Shown here: one piece after another, positions 1 through 10,797 of the stretch
How positions within the stretch are numbered: the first letter of the stretch is position 1
How the letters are laid out: every line of letters begins with the position of its first letter
NCBI RefSeq assembly: GCF_030269925.1
Contig: NC_085110.1
Coordinates: forward strand, 4,960,001 to 5,024,000
Origin: Bombyx mori
Taxonomy: Eukaryota; Arthropoda; Insecta; Lepidoptera; Bombycidae
Direction: 5' to 3'
Length of the DNA stretch: 64,000 bases
Made by a program: the position numbers and the translations under genes
The notes under the pieces: generated by a model
The model's database searches: none
Seen by the model: only the letters and a program-made list of their open reading frames with translations
What the model was told of the DNA's origin: nothing

Positions 1-186
1 GAAACAGTGATGCGTTTCGGACTGAAAGATGGGGCAGCCGTTGTAACCATACTGAGACCTTAGAACTGATATCTCAAGGTGGGTGGTGCATTTACGTTGT
101 AGATGTCTATGGGCACCAGTAACCACTTAACACCAGGTGGGCTGTGAGCTCGTCCACCCATCTAATCAATAAAAAAAATAAAAAAA
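1..186 (+). mobile_element. Bm1 SINE, left end cut by the window
   Basis: This is the distal two thirds of a Bm1 SINE. It runs from the 'gatgcgtttcgg' motif through 'ggtgggctgtgagctcgtcc' into an A-rich tail ending near 186. The 5' third, with the Pol III-like head, lies outside the window. Confidence 0.9.
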
Positions 187-1153
187 GCCTAATTAATAGA
201 CCTTTAATACTCAAGGTTGCTATAACCTGTCCATGAGGTAATAAATAACAGCAACAAAACTCAGCATCGTTAATGTCGCTTCGCGCGAACCAACAAAGCG
301 CGAAGGTAGCGGTCGCAAAAAATGCCGCATCATACTCAAATCATTTACGAAATATCGACAACAATAAACGGACATTTTAAAAAATGCCCGTTATTAATAT
401 TTGCTTTCTTTGTGCTTGGACCACGTGGCTGCGCACCTGAACACTGCGGATGACACAGCCGAAAAAAAAAAAAATTGCCAGAAAAATATATCGGAGTGAA
501 AAAGAGCACAGGCGTAAACAGACAACAGCCAGTTTGAATGATTGCTTCCCTGGAAGAGCGGCAAGTCCATTTTTCACAAGTGCCATTCACCGCTTTTCAC
601 GTTACGTACTGTGTGTATTATTATGTATACTATATATATTTTTTTATTGAGGCCCCGTCTCCCGCGCCGTCCGCGTCCAAATTGATATATTCGTCGAATG
701 CGAATTTACGGCGCCCGATTCTTCACTGTTTTATTCGTTTTAGTGATTTCGCGATTGTAAACACGCAGGTAAGTGTGTGTTTTATTTCGAAATGAATGTA
801 TTTTGCGGCGGTCCAGTTTCGTTGTCGGCTGCGAATCTGTAATTCGGTTTTGTCGGAGCGAAATTTGAGTGTTCAATGGTGGAAATTCGTTTGCACTATA
901 GCGGGTAGGTATTTTAAAACGGTTAAATTAAAATTTGTTTTTTTTTGTTAATTAAAAACAAACATTTAATTTCACTACACAAGCTGGACTGTGTAGTGGT
1001 CTCTCTTAAATAATTGACATTTCATATTTGTTGACAAAATGTGTACAACGAAAGTATTTGTCGAGATCTCTTTAGGAAATCCTTAACCCGGTCTTGTAAT
1101 TGAAATAAGTTTGGGACTGTATCTCTGGTAGTTCTCCGGTGGCCGATAACTTA
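187..1153. other. no recognised gene; AT-rich single-copy DNA
   Basis: There is no supported gene here. A short CpG-containing stretch at about 655-720 follows a TATA-like run (about 625-645) and precedes a good splice donor at 769, listed separately. The rest is AT-rich with no repeat I recognise. Confidence 0.5.
650..774 (+). other. candidate non-coding first exon ending in a splice donor
   Basis: The sequence CAG|GTAAGTG at 766-775 is an ideal insect 5' splice site. It closes a locally GC-richer stretch with no long reading frame, lying about 20-30 bp below a TATA-like run. It could be an untranslated first exon, but one consensus donor occurs by chance often enough that this is only a lead. 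Confidence 0.2.
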
Positions 1154-1587
1154 TCTATACTAATATTATAAAGAGGAAAGATTTGTTTGTTTGTTTGTAT
1201 TGAATAGGCTCCGAAACTACTGAACCGATTTTTAAAAATTATTTCACTGTTTGAAAGCTACACTATTTCCGAGTGATAGGCTATAATATTTTTTGAAAAA
1301 AATTAGAGATCCTTACTAAAACTCCAATAATGTAACCCGAGGTGTAAAAAAATTACCTAAAATATTCTTTACATCGCGTGCCCTGCGAATACCTTATGAT
1401 AGAATAAAATAATGTACTACGAATATGTAGAACACATTACTATTTAGAAAAAGTGTCGCGACAGCATATGTATAACTATTATAGTTATGCCGCAATAAGC
1501 GTTCTTATATTTAAAAAAATAAAACAACGTAAAAATATCGTTGAAATTTTTGTTAAAGACTCGAGCGGAGCCGGAGCGGGCTGCTTG
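1154..1587 (+). mobile_element. non-autonomous Helitron (family H1, 434 bp)
   Basis: It starts TC ('tctatactaatattataaag') after an A and ends in a GC-rich segment, 'gagcggagccggagcgggct', followed by CTTG, one base off the Helitron CTAG end. It aligns over its whole length with the inverted copy at 13608-14042. There are no terminal inverted repeats and no Rep/helicase reading frame, so it would depend on an autonomous element elsewhere. Confidence 0.8.
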
Positions 1588-3021
1588 TTTATACATATGA
1601 AGACACAAAGTGCTCATGATCGGTTGAGTGTAGCGACAGTTCATAATCGATTAAGCATGAGCGCCATAACTCCCGGTGATCCGGCCCGATGTCTAATGAC
1701 GTAAAAAGTATGTCCCTGCTGTGGCTACGAGTCCTAGATAATGAAATAAATGCAGAATGGTCATTGTTTTCATCACTGACATATTGACTTACAGATTAAC
1801 GAACTATGTACCTTTGTACATAGTTTACCGTGACTATTATTTCAAATGGATTATTTGTGTATTATTTTATTGGTTTCATTAATGATTCTATAACATCGTT
1901 GCAAATTAGTGCATCCCCAATTTACTAAGTAAAGCCCCTACTTAGCGTCTATACAACAAATAGACAATACAGACCCTATTAAATATACTTAAATTTTTGT
2001 AGACATACATTTTTCACTTTCCACAGTGACAAATTTAAAGTTAGAACTAAAGACAATATCCTAAAATAGTCAATGTTGAATTTCATAGTGCATATTTTTT
2101 ACGATAAATCAACATGTGGGAGATTATATTTTTTGCCCTCAAAATAAGTTGTTGTTGTACATGACCTTTTTGCCAATGCGATGCTCGATGCAAATTACCT
2201 TTCATAGACCCATAGACTTATATTATGAAGTGGTTACAAAATAATAATAGTAATATTATCAAGACTCTTAATTCTTGGACGAATGAAATATAAATAAAAT
2301 ACATAATTAATTTTATACGGAACCTCCAAGCAGCGAGTTCTACTCTTATTTGTACGGTTTTATATGTGTGAACTGTCTCTAAAACAGTTGATTTATTGGA
2401 CATCTTCCCAGTAGTTTCACAATTACAAGATAACTATTTATCATTTTACCTCTCACTACGTCTTAGATGCTGTGCAGTTAGTTGTTCCATACAAAAATTC
2501 AATGAGGTTTTATCTCACATTTTATTAAGAGACGCTATATACAGTTGCGTTTATAGACGGCATCGGCTCTTTAACCTACTGCAAACTCGCCAACTAATCT
2601 ATGACGCTTGGCCATAGAGAAGCCGGGGGTCGCGAAAGCACGTCGTCATCGGATAGCAATTTGAATGCGGTCGCTTAGCCGTCTGACGGCCGGTATGACT
2701 GATGAGCAAAGGGTGAGCCACACGTTCGCTTCGTTGTCATCACCCTCTTGTATATAATTTTGCATGTCCCTTAATGCGGACACGAGTTTGTGTGTGATAC
2801 GGCCTGTCAGTGCAGGTGGATCTTATCATGTTTGTTAGATCTTTAATGTGTAAATTAAACTAATCTGTGGCAATGTTGTTGATATACTACTGCTAAAATT
2901 ATTTCAATCTCATGAAATAAGTTAATTTATACTGATGTTATGAAAGTTAGCTCGTTATAATAGAACTGTGCTTATTATGGTCAGTATACATGTAAGTATT
3001 TTGGAACCTCTGAGTCTGAGA
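1588..3021. other. no recognised gene or repeat
   Basis: About 1.4 kb of AT-rich DNA with no supported coding region. Short frames at 1453-1704 and 2396-2617 show no family signature. Positions 2630-2710 are slightly GC-richer. Confidence 0.45.
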
Positions 3022-3411
3022 CTTCGGTTCTCTCTGTATTTTGTACCGTATGTTCCATGGGGAGTGTTCTGAGAAATTGTTCGAAATGATACCGGCATCT
3101 CGTTTTTACCATCGCATCGCCCGCCACCGGAGTAGAATTCATCCATACTACCTGGAGCCACTGCGGTCATCTACAGTGCGTTTCCAGAGATATTTTTTGC
3201 CACGTACCATCCGGCTATGGAATGAGCTTCCCCTCCACGGTGTTTCCCGAGCGCTATGACATGTCCTTCTTCAAACGAGGCTTGTGGAGACGGTAGGCAG
3301 CGGCTTGGCTCTGCCCCTGGCATTGCTGAAGTCCATAGGCGACGGTAACCACTCACCATCAGGTAGGCCATATGCTCGTCTGTCTACAAGGGCAATAAAA
3401 AAAAATAAAAA
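3022..3411 (+). mobile_element. LINE-A 3' end (CR1/Jockey-like) with ORF2 C-terminus
   Basis: A 5'-truncated non-LTR retrotransposon. It encodes the end of a reverse-transcriptase ORF with the hallmark 'FLPRTIRLWNELP' preceded by 'HPYYLEPLRSSTVRF'. An extra base after the ELP codons shifts the frame; the expected 'ERYDMSFFKRG' continues in another frame. The 3'UTR, with 'accatcaggt' and 'gctcgtctgtctacaagggc', leads into AATAAAAAA. At least six more 3' ends of this family lie in the window, on both strands. The exact clade cannot be fixed without a search. Confidence 0.8.
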
Positions 3412-3795
3412 AAACTAAAGGGAAATGCTACTTAATTATCACGAAATCTGTGAAGTTATCCGTTAGCTAGATTTTAAACTTGACATAAATACTCATTTAA
3501 AGTACGGAAAGTTGTGAGTTTTCGCGGGTGCATACAATCATTATGGTTCAGCCGCAAACCAGTCAAACTTTCGAAACTGTTTTGCCCAGAACAAAAATCA
3601 ACACAATTTGAAATACATAGATAGTACCTTCTTCGGTTTACGCAAATCGTAGACACGAAAATTCGTTTACAAGGACGACCATGATCACGAAAACTATTTA
3701 TATTCGAAATTTCAAAAATAATATGACAGTCAAAACGCGAGCTTCCACTGTAAAAGAAATTTCAATTCTGTCAATTTGAAATAATGTCTATATTA
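3412..3795. other. no recognised gene or repeat
   Basis: AT-rich spacer between a LINE tail and a Helitron; nothing identified. Confidence 0.4.
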
Positions 3796-4200
3796 TCTAT
3801 ACATATAAATAAAATTGGGGTGGATATTTGTAATATTGAAATAACCGCTTTTTACTACATGCATATGAATATATATACGGTCCATACACCAAAATGACAT
3901 TTTTTACAATTTTTGTCTGTATGTCTTGTCTGTCGGTTTGTTCCGACTAACTCTGGAACGGCTAGACCGATTTTGATGAGACTTTCACTGATAGATAGCT
4001 GATGATTTAAGGAGTAACTTTAGCTACTTTTAGCTACTTTTAACTACTTTTAGCTATTTTTTAACAGCTTTTTTAGACTAGCTTCGCCCCGCGGCGTCAC
4101 CTGCGGTACGATAATAACCGCGGGATTCAGCTATCAATTCAATTTAATTATCAATAATAAAATTTAATATTTCCGAAGCGAAGCAAGGGCGGGTCGCTAG
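3796..4200 (+). mobile_element. non-autonomous Helitron (405 bp)
   Basis: It begins TC ('tctatacatataaataaaat') after an A and ends 'gaagcaagggcgggtcgCTAG' followed by T, matching Helitron termini and A/T target preference. The last 25 bp are nearly identical to those of the element at 8561-8764, while the 5' ends differ. There is no coding capacity. Confidence 0.8.
4021..4060 (+). repeat. 10-bp tandem repeat (4 units) inside a Helitron
   Basis: Four units of 'tagctacttt' with single-base variants (the third has 'taactac'). The period is exactly 10 bp. It lies inside the Helitron at 3796-4200 and may mark copy-specific slippage. Confidence 0.85.
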
Positions 4201-4732
4201 TTCTTAATATTTTTACTTAATTAAACACCTAAATTCCAAGTTATTGTATACTGAGCAGTTATCGTAGAACATAAAATGTCTTCGAGTCGCTGTAAACGCT
4301 TTTTAATATACAATTTTATTGTATTATTTGCATTTTATAATATATTAATATTATCACACAAATGATGCGCTCGGTGTGTAAGAGCATTCTCGACTCAGAC
4401 AGAGCACAAGACACGTGCAACAATGTTGGCAAGTAATCAATGGACAGGGTAAATATTGGCTCGGAGAAAGCTCTTTGTGTTGCTAACCGCATCCGACATG
4501 CAAATTCACTTCCGCTGCGCACGTGAGCTTTGGCCGGCGGACATGATGGGTCAAGGTGATTGCGTGTAATAATGGTATTTTGGATTTTTTATCCAACGTA
4601 AACGTACATTAGTCTGTACGCTTATTGGACATAGCACGCGTTGTTAGTCTTACGAGTACTGCCGTCCTATTACTGCCGCGAATTATTCATCCGCTTCGAT
4701 AAAAAAAAAACTGTACTATGTAATACAATTTT
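4201..4732. other. no recognised gene or repeat
   Basis: About 530 bp of AT-rich DNA with no coding signature on either strand. Confidence 0.45.
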
Positions 4733-4829
4733 GGTGGCGCATTTACGTTGTAGATGTTTATGGGCTCCAGTAACCACTTAACACCAGGTGGGCTGTGAGC
4801 TCGTCCACCGATCTAAGCAAAAAAAAAAA
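4733..4829 (+). mobile_element. Bm1 SINE, 3' fragment
   Basis: It holds only the last third of Bm1, from 'ggtggcgcatttacgttgta' to 'gtccaccgatctaagc', plus an A-tail. The 5' truncation is typical of aborted target-primed reverse transcription. Confidence 0.85.
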
Positions 4830-5251
4830 TTTTTTTGACATTGTCTCAATGTGGTTGTACCACACTGTATGCCAAGTATCAATAAAACGGTAATGTATTT
4901 TAATACGATGTTCTATTTATATAAATATACTATAACACTATATATAACACAGATTTTGTGGTAGCGGATGACTTAAACATTCTGAGGTTAAATCGTTGTA
5001 ATTTTAACCCCGCGACGGTTGAAACAGGTAGGATTGTAATATCCACCTGTACACATAGATAGGTACTTTTAATGTTCCATTTCACATAGGACAAATATTT
5101 TCGTTTTTATATTAACTTAACAGTATGGCAACATTTTGACGACGTTTAATTTTTTTAAATCAACAAATGTATGAAAGTGCTCACGGATCGGTATTTGTTA
5201 AGTGGTTACCTCAATTCTATAGTAATTACGTTAAGTATAATTTTTGTGCGT

Positions 5252-5425
5252 TATATTTTTATTACACGATGTTGTTCCCTTATCGTGAAAACATACATGA
5301 GCTAAGTATTTCATTTTATTTCATTAGAAAAAATAGTATTTGCCTGCGGGATTTGAACCCCGACGAACTCGCATGGCACGATACGACCAGATCAAGTGCC
5401 TTATCCTTTAAGCCAAGACGACTTC
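5252..5425 (-). mobile_element. tRNA-derived SINE (SINE-2 family)
   Basis: On the minus strand a tRNA-like head is visible: an A-box-like 'TGGCTTAAAGGATAAGG' (5399-5415) and a B-box 'GGTTCAAATCC' (5349-5359). The T-stem pairs over only about three bases, so this is not a functional tRNA. The body includes 'ttattacacgatgttgttcc' and 'tttcattagaaaaa', shared with the copy at 39127-39255. Degenerate relatives lie at 51011-51083 and possibly near 56400-56440. Confidence 0.7.
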
Positions 5426-5492
5426 TAAATAGTCTTTGCGAATGAAGACGCAGGCAAAAACTAATCCACACAGAAGAATTACAGCTATGTAA

Positions 5493-6312
5493 TTGTGAAG
5501 TTAAGAGAATAAGAAGAATATAAATATACAAAAGTGAGGTCTATAAAGGAATATAGACTGTATGGTGATAGAAACGAATACAGGAATTGTCATAATTGTT
5601 GACACGCAATTAATAACTGATAAAACACGACCTAAGCTAGTTGCTCGAAAAGCACGAGAATTTGCAGAGGAGTTGCTCATTTTACGCAAGTAAGCACTAA
5701 GACAGCATTTTGAAAATGTCATCACCAAAATTTCCGGTCACAATAAAACTACTTTTACGGTGCTGCACATTCAAATTATTCAAATGTTGTCGACTAGCGC
5801 TTTTGTCGTCCGTGAAACTGCAAAATATTCGAAACATCTGAAACGATATTATGAAAATTAAAAACGTGAGGTTAAGTAGAGATAGTAAAAGTTGTTTTAA
5901 TTGTATCTCCTACTCCCTGAGTCGCATTCCTCATGTCTGAGGGTCTTTTTTTTTAAATCTAATATGTTTCGAATACTTTTCAGTTTCCCGGACGACAAAG
6001 GCGTTAGTCGACAACATTTTACTAATTTGAATATTGTTCAGCGCCGTAAAAGTAGTTTCATTGTGGCACGGAAATGATGGTGATGACATTTTCAAAATGC
6101 TGTCTTAGTGCTTACTTGCGTAAAATGAGCAACTCCTCTGCAAATTTTCATGCTTTTCGAGCAACTAGCTTAGGTCGTGTGTTATCAGTTTTTAATTTTG
6201 TGTCAATAATTATGACATTTCCTGTATTCGATTCTATCACTATGAAACCCATATTCCTTTATAGACCTCACTTTTGTATATTTATATTCTTCTTATTCTC
6301 TTAACTTCACAA
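5493..6312. mobile_element. fold-back element with ~345-bp inverted arms
   Basis: The arms at 5493-5835 and 5966-6312 are inverted copies of each other and extend to the outermost 'ttgtgaagttaagagaataa'. They flank an unrelated spacer of about 130 bp. Each arm holds a matching frame of about 75 codons read inward (minus strand 5501-5728, plus strand 6074-6304). These are more likely a by-product of the symmetry than genes. No clear target duplication was found. It could be a fold-back/MITE-type transposon or a local inverted duplication. Confidence 0.75.
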
Positions 6313-6440
6313 TGAGGGTCGTGACCATCTCCTCCCATTATCCTTCTTTGGATGATATTTCGCCATCTTCCTCTGTTCTCGGCGGTGTGTATAGCATCGT
6401 AGACTGTGGTATCCAGAGTGGTGTGGATTTGGTCGTTAAT
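6313..6440 (-). pseudogene. LINE ORF2 C-terminal fragment (RTE-like)
   Basis: Read on the minus strand, this encodes a short open stretch ending 'ENRGRWRNIIQRRIMGGDGH'. This resembles the C-terminal tail of RTE-type LINE proteins, where an 'RWR.I' motif precedes 'GHD'. It directly abuts the right arm of the fold-back element, so that arm may have captured or joined a LINE 3' end. The fragment is too short for firm assignment. Confidence 0.45.
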
Positions 6441-6475
6441 TGTATCTACGACTTGTGAAAAAGAAAGTTTATTAT

Positions 6476-6563
6476 TATTATTTTTATTCCCTTTGCAGGC
6501 AGATTAGCGTATGCTCACCTGATGGTAAGCGGTTACCTTAGCTCATGGAAGTCAGCAATGCCA
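6476..6563 (-). mobile_element. LINE-A 3'UTR fragment
   Basis: The reverse complement carries the LINE-A tail ('accatcaggt'-like motif and 'ctgcaaaggg' before an A/T-rich end). It starts at an A-tail appearing as a T-run on the plus strand and is cut after about 85 bp. Confidence 0.65.
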
Positions 6564-7076
6564 AAAAGTACTGTAAAAAAGTAAATACTCTTTTGGACCT
6601 CGTTACCACTAAATTCAAAATAGTATAACCATGTTATCTAAACTTCGTAATCGGTACCCTCAATGCTTCGCATAAATCTTAGCGAGGTGCAGCCCGCAGA
6701 TTGGCCCCAAATATATACAGTTGTGAGTAAATTCAGGAGCGCGCCGTTGAATCGCCAATGAGTCGTGCTGTCGACAATCGGCCGAGTCCGTTTGTGGCGA
6801 CGCCAATTCACATTCATTCACGGACCATTGCCACTGTCGGCTGACGCTCCTTGCTGGCCGACAGTTCGCCGACGCCTCCATAATGTATGTAATTTGAATT
6901 TAGAAGACAACACGTTAGGTTTTTGTAATGTTATTTCTCTCTTCAAATTTACTGGTCGATATTTTTGAACTGGCAACATTGATTGTTTAATTTTTCATTT
7001 ACGTCGTTTTCTATCGTGTATCTATACCAAAATACCAAGGTTTTACAGAAGTATCTTGGTATCTTGGAAAATACCC
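6564..7076. other. no recognised gene
   Basis: There is no supported coding region. A GC-richer patch at 6740-6885 contains a small hairpin, CTGTCGGC/GCCGACAG, at 6834-6864. Nothing else stands out. Confidence 0.4.
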
Positions 7077-7318
7077 TTTTTTGCGTAGATGAGTGGAAGA
7101 GAGCTCACGGCCCACCTGATGTTAAGTGGTTACCGGAGCCCAGAGACATCTAAAACATAAATGCCGCCACTCACCTTGAGATATGAGTTCTAAGGTCTCA
7201 GTATAGTTACAATGGCTGTCCCACCCTTCAAACCGAAACGCATCACTGCTTCACGGTAGAAATAGGCGGGGTGGTGGTACCTACCCGTGCGGACTCACAA
7301 GATATCCTACCACCAGGT
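7077..7318 (-). mobile_element. Bm1 SINE, near full length
   Basis: On the plus strand it reads from the T-rich complement of the tail through 'cggcccacctgatgttaagt' to 'ggactcacaagatatcctac caccag'. All Bm1 blocks are present in order, with scattered substitutions. Confidence 0.92.
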
Positions 7319-7385
7319 AAGGTATAGAGTGAAGAAGAAGTGTAGAGATCCAAATAGACAAGCTAGAAACTCTTCTTGTTACATT

Positions 7386-7574
7386 AAATGAGTAAACAAG
7401 CGTTGTATTTGGAGTTAAGTGGTTAACAGAAGCTATAGGAATTGAACCCAATCTTATGTGGAAAAAGTTAAAGTCTCATATTACTGTAAAGGTGCGATCT
7501 CACCGATACTTTATGCCACTGATGGGTATGACGATGCCAAAAGCCGCCAGTACAAGATACCCTATCACTAGTAA
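7386..7574 (-). mobile_element. very degenerate Bm1 SINE
   Basis: Anchor blocks still align in order on the minus strand: 'gttaagtggtta' near 7414, and 'acaagataccctatcactag' at the end, matching the Bm1 head complement. Most of the interior has diverged, so this is an old copy next to a younger one. Confidence 0.55.
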
Positions 7575-8222
7575 AATTCAGGGGAAATTAGCGATGTTGC
7601 AGGATGATTTTGACTAAAGGAGTGAAGAAATTTAAAGTGATTTTTCGGTACATCCGCTCATCAGGAAGCTATCCGTTTTCCATTATCCAACTAAGCATTA
7701 TACACGCGAATTTTCGCCAGGGAAATAAATTAAAAACGCAACAACAAGCTTGTAACGAGGTACGAACAAAGCCTTCCAATAAATCAAGCCGGGCAGGTGA
7801 GGCAGCGAGTGCTGTTTGTGCATTAAGAAAGGCCAGGCCTTCCTTGGCCCTTTCTTCGTTTTAAAAAGCAGTCGACGCCCGATATTTTCGCGTAGTCATC
7901 GACAACACATAAATATTGGAAATGGGGCGGCCCCTTTCTTGTCTCGCTTCGAATAATTAATGCGCCGTTGCTTCTTGTGTCGCGGCGATGGTTTTGTTGC
8001 CAAAAATTATCTGCAGACGATACTGGCTGCTCTAATAACTTCGTTAAAAATGTACCACAGCGTTGCAGTTTCTTTAGAGAAATTTGTCACTCGCTTGTTT
8101 GTGCAAAAGTTTGGGGTATTTCTGAAAAATTTCACAAATGAAATTGACTCTTACTGCAGTACGCCAATTATAAGCGTTGATTTACTATCTAGAGGAATTA
8201 TATTCTCCACTTCTATTCAAGT
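7575..8222. other. no recognised gene
   Basis: The frames at 7604-7864 and 7960-8229 show no domain I recognise. Positions 7820-7855 form an imperfect GC-rich hairpin around 'aaggccaggccttccttggc'. Confidence 0.4.
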
Positions 8223-8235
8223 AATATGATTGTCT

Positions 8236-8506
8236 TTCTTCTTCTTCTCAGTCGTGTCACTCTTGACAGAGTGGTCGTGATCGTCATGTAGTGTTGGAAG
8301 GGGCAGACTTGATGCGTCTCACGATGTCGCGCCATCTCTCCCTGCTCGAGGCCATTCTACTGCACTCATTTAGGGGACCTCCCACTGCAGTTTTAATTTG
8401 GTCGGTCCACCGCATTGGTGGCCTCCCGCGCGGTCTTGTACCATCAACGCTTCCCTGTACAACGAGGCGTTCTATGGACCGGCCATCTCGTCGCGAAACG
8501 TGTCCG
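8236..8506 (-). mobile_element. 5'-truncated LINE (RTE-like) with 13-bp target duplication
   Basis: The minus strand encodes an uninterrupted C-terminus containing 'GRPPMRWTDQIKTAVGG' and 'RERWRDIVRRIKSAPSNTT' then a stop. This is the typical tail of RTE-type LINE polyproteins. The 3' end is a (GAA)n-like run (TTC repeats at 8236-8247). The perfect 13-bp direct repeat AATATGATTGTCT at 8223-8235 and 8507-8519 flanks it exactly, marking one clean 271-bp insertion. Reverse transcriptase and endonuclease domains are missing. Confidence 0.85.
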
Positions 8507-8509
8507 AAT

Positions 8510-8551
8510 ATGATTGTCTATTATGGTATTAATACAATAATAGACAATCAT
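8510..8551. repeat. perfect palindrome, 15-bp arms
   Basis: The arm 'atgattgtctattat' (8510-8524) is repeated inverted at 8537-8551. The 12-nt loop contains the smaller palindrome 'gtattaatac'. The left arm overlaps the right target duplication of the LINE insertion, so the palindrome was the pre-insertion target. Confidence 0.85.
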
Positions 8552-8560
8552 GTTAGTTTT

Positions 8561-8764
8561 TCTATACTAATATTATAAAGAGGGAAGATTTGTTTGTTTG
8601 TTTGTTTGTTTCGAATAGGCTCCGAAACTACTGGACCGATTTGAAAAATTCTTTTTCCATTAGAAGCCGACATTGTCCCTGATGAACATAAGCTACTTTT
8701 TTTTTTTTTTTTGGTTTCATATTTGTTTTAATGTTTCCGAAGCGAAGCGAGGGCGGGTCGCTAG
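8561..8764 (+). mobile_element. short Helitron (204 bp), mosaic of two subtypes
   Basis: The 5' end ('tctatactaatattataaag', then TTTG repeats and 'taggctccgaaactactgga') matches the H1 elements at 1154 and 13608. The 3' end ('gaagcgagggcgggtcgCTAG', then T) matches the element at 3796. It is non-coding, with a long T-run inside. Confidence 0.85.
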
Positions 8765-9208
8765 TATTATAATAATATTGTTTTAAAACGTTACGATTCG
8801 ATACGATTTCCTAACGTGTAAGAGATTTCTCTTACACATTAAGTAAACTTAGATTAAATCAAACTAATAACTTTGTTTCAAAATGATCAGCCAACTTGAT
8901 CCTAAAGATGAAGTACTTTATCTAATCTGCAAATTATTATTATAAAATACATTTGATTCAATTTAACTTTTTTACATATTTTTTACACACGAACTGACCA
9001 CGGCCCTTTGGTGTTAAGGGGAGCCTGTTGACTTTTAAGTTTGGTTTTGCTTAAATGAGCAGACGAGCATATAAGTACACAGGGCATTAAAGCTAGCTAT
9101 CTATTTATTTAATGGATAGCTTTGAGATCATCGTCAGAACGTGAGCGCAAGGTAACAACTGTAGTCAAAGAATGATTATCTAACTTTACAAACCGATCCA
9201 TATATGTG
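8765..9208. other. no gene; trace of degenerate Bm1
   Basis: AT-rich. A stretch at about 8990-9050 ('gaccacggccctttggtgtt') resembles an inverted, decayed Bm1 3' part. Nothing else was identified. Confidence 0.35.
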
Positions 9209-9427
9209 TATTGGACATATCCGGCTTTGGAATGAGCTTCCCTCGAAGATGTTTTCCGAGCGCTATGACATGTCCTTTTTCAAACGAGGCTTTCGGAGAA
9301 TACTTAGTGGTAGGCAGCGGCTTGGCTCTGCCCCTGGAATTCCTGACGTCGAAGAGCGACGGTAACCGCTTACAATCAGGTGGGCCGTATGCTCGTCTGG
9401 CTGCAAAGACAATAAATAAAAAAAAAC
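9209..9427 (+). mobile_element. LINE-A 3' end with in-frame ORF2 C-terminus
   Basis: From about 9220 the plus strand reads without interruption 'RLWNELPSKMFSERYDMSFF' and then 'KRGFRRILSGRQRLGSAPG', ending at a TAA near 9362. The 3'UTR follows ('caatcaggtgggccgtatgc') and an A-rich tail. This is the best-preserved protein end of the family in the window, and it shows that the 'gcagcggcttggctctgccc' block is coding. Confidence 0.85.
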
Positions 9428-10542
9428 ATATTATGTTGCCGTCATTTTTAGTGGCAGTAGTAGACAAAGCGTTCATACCAACACAGGTGAAATTACACAA
9501 GCCCTATAATAAGTAAACAATCATTATACTATTTTAAATATAACGTGGGTTCGCTGTTTAACTTGAAATATAAAATATAGCGATTAATAGCACATATTAT
9601 TACCGAATAATATTCGCAAAGCATATCCAATAGATAGAAATAAAATATAGAAACTAATATTTAAAGTATTTGGAGTCCGAAAATGCGATTGAAATTGATT
9701 AATTCATTTCGTTCCGTAAAGCGGAGAGTTAAAAACAAGAGCGACGAATTTCCTCCTCTTGTTCAACGAAAAAATTACCTTATCTCGCATACACGCAATT
9801 TGCGTTGGCAATTTTCGGCGCTTCCTCTCATTACCCCGCCGTGATATATTTGCGTGTTTATTACTGCAATTACTTAGAGTAAATCTCACGTCCTTCCTCC
9901 CCTCGTCGTTCCCCCCCCCAGACCCGGGAGGGTCGCGCCCTCCGCCGCCATTTTACCCTCCTTCCGGCCGGCTCTGCCCTTAAGTCTTATGTACGTTGTA
10001 AGTTTCTTCGCGGACTTGGTAGCCGGATTCAAATTGGGGCGAATTTAGTAGCAATTAATTATAGAGCGAGGAAGTGTCCTTAGTATTACTCGACCCGTGA
10101 TTTTGTAATTAATATAACTGTGAATAATTTCATGATTTACTAGGAATGGGGTTCTGCGTGTGTTTTATTCTAATACTTCAGTTGTGTTTGTAGTTGCCAC
10201 TGATTTCAGAGGCTTGTTTCACATTTCAGGGACTAGACAACTAACTTAATCATTATTTCCTTTTTAAGTCATTGAAAAATAATTCATTAACTTTATGTAG
10301 ATATATATAATAAAATTTGAATTTGGAGATGATAAAAGTAACCGTATTGTTTTGATTACACAAAATCGGTATAAGGTCTCTAAAATATTCCACAAAATTG
10401 TCAGTGATGAATTTGCACATGAAAGAAGTACGTTTTTGAACAGAAAACTGTTCACATTTAACGGATTAATTACAATAAAGTCAATCAATGGAAATTGTTC
10501 TGAATGACGTTTAGATATTTAAAATTCTCATTTATTTATATA
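9428..10542. other. no gene; C-rich pyrimidine tract
   Basis: About 1.1 kb without a supported gene. Positions 9890-9985 are strongly C/T-rich, then GC-rich, including a run of ten or so C and 'gccgccattttaccctcc'. This could be a promoter-like or structured element, but no exon can be defined. Confidence 0.4.
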
Positions 10543-10797
10543 TCGACGCTGGAAAGGCAAACGTGACTAAGCGACAATGCGTGAACTTTACAGTAGACTA
10601 ATTTAAAGTTGAAATACCCGAAAAAAAAATTATTTTAACAAATCTAGCTGTAGTAGAATCTACCTAGTAGTTGTAGGATTGAAATGATTTTAAGACCTAG
10701 AAATATATATTTTTTGCGCAGCTAATATGATTATTGCCTATCATTTATGTGCAAAGCAGTAATTGTCGCTTAGTCACGTTTGCCTTTCAAGCGTCGA
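10543..10797. mobile_element. Tc1/mariner-type MITE, ~38-bp TIRs
   Basis: The ends are inverted repeats: the left end starts 'tcgacgctggaaaggcaaac' and the right end is the complement of 'tcgacgcttgaaaggcaaac', with the match continuing through 'gtgactaagcgacaat'. TA flanks both sides (10541-10542 and 10798-10799), as expected for a TA target duplication. The 255-bp interior is AT-rich and non-coding. Confidence 0.85.

Noticed and set aside
5343..5425. tRNA gene on the minus strand
   Set aside because: A- and B-box motifs are present but the T-stem pairs over only about three bases and the acceptor ends do not pair; it is the head of a SINE.
5501..6304. Pair of duplicated genes in opposite orientation
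   Set aside because: The two ~75-codon frames are mirror images created by the inverted repeat; no known domain, and stops lie at the arm edges.
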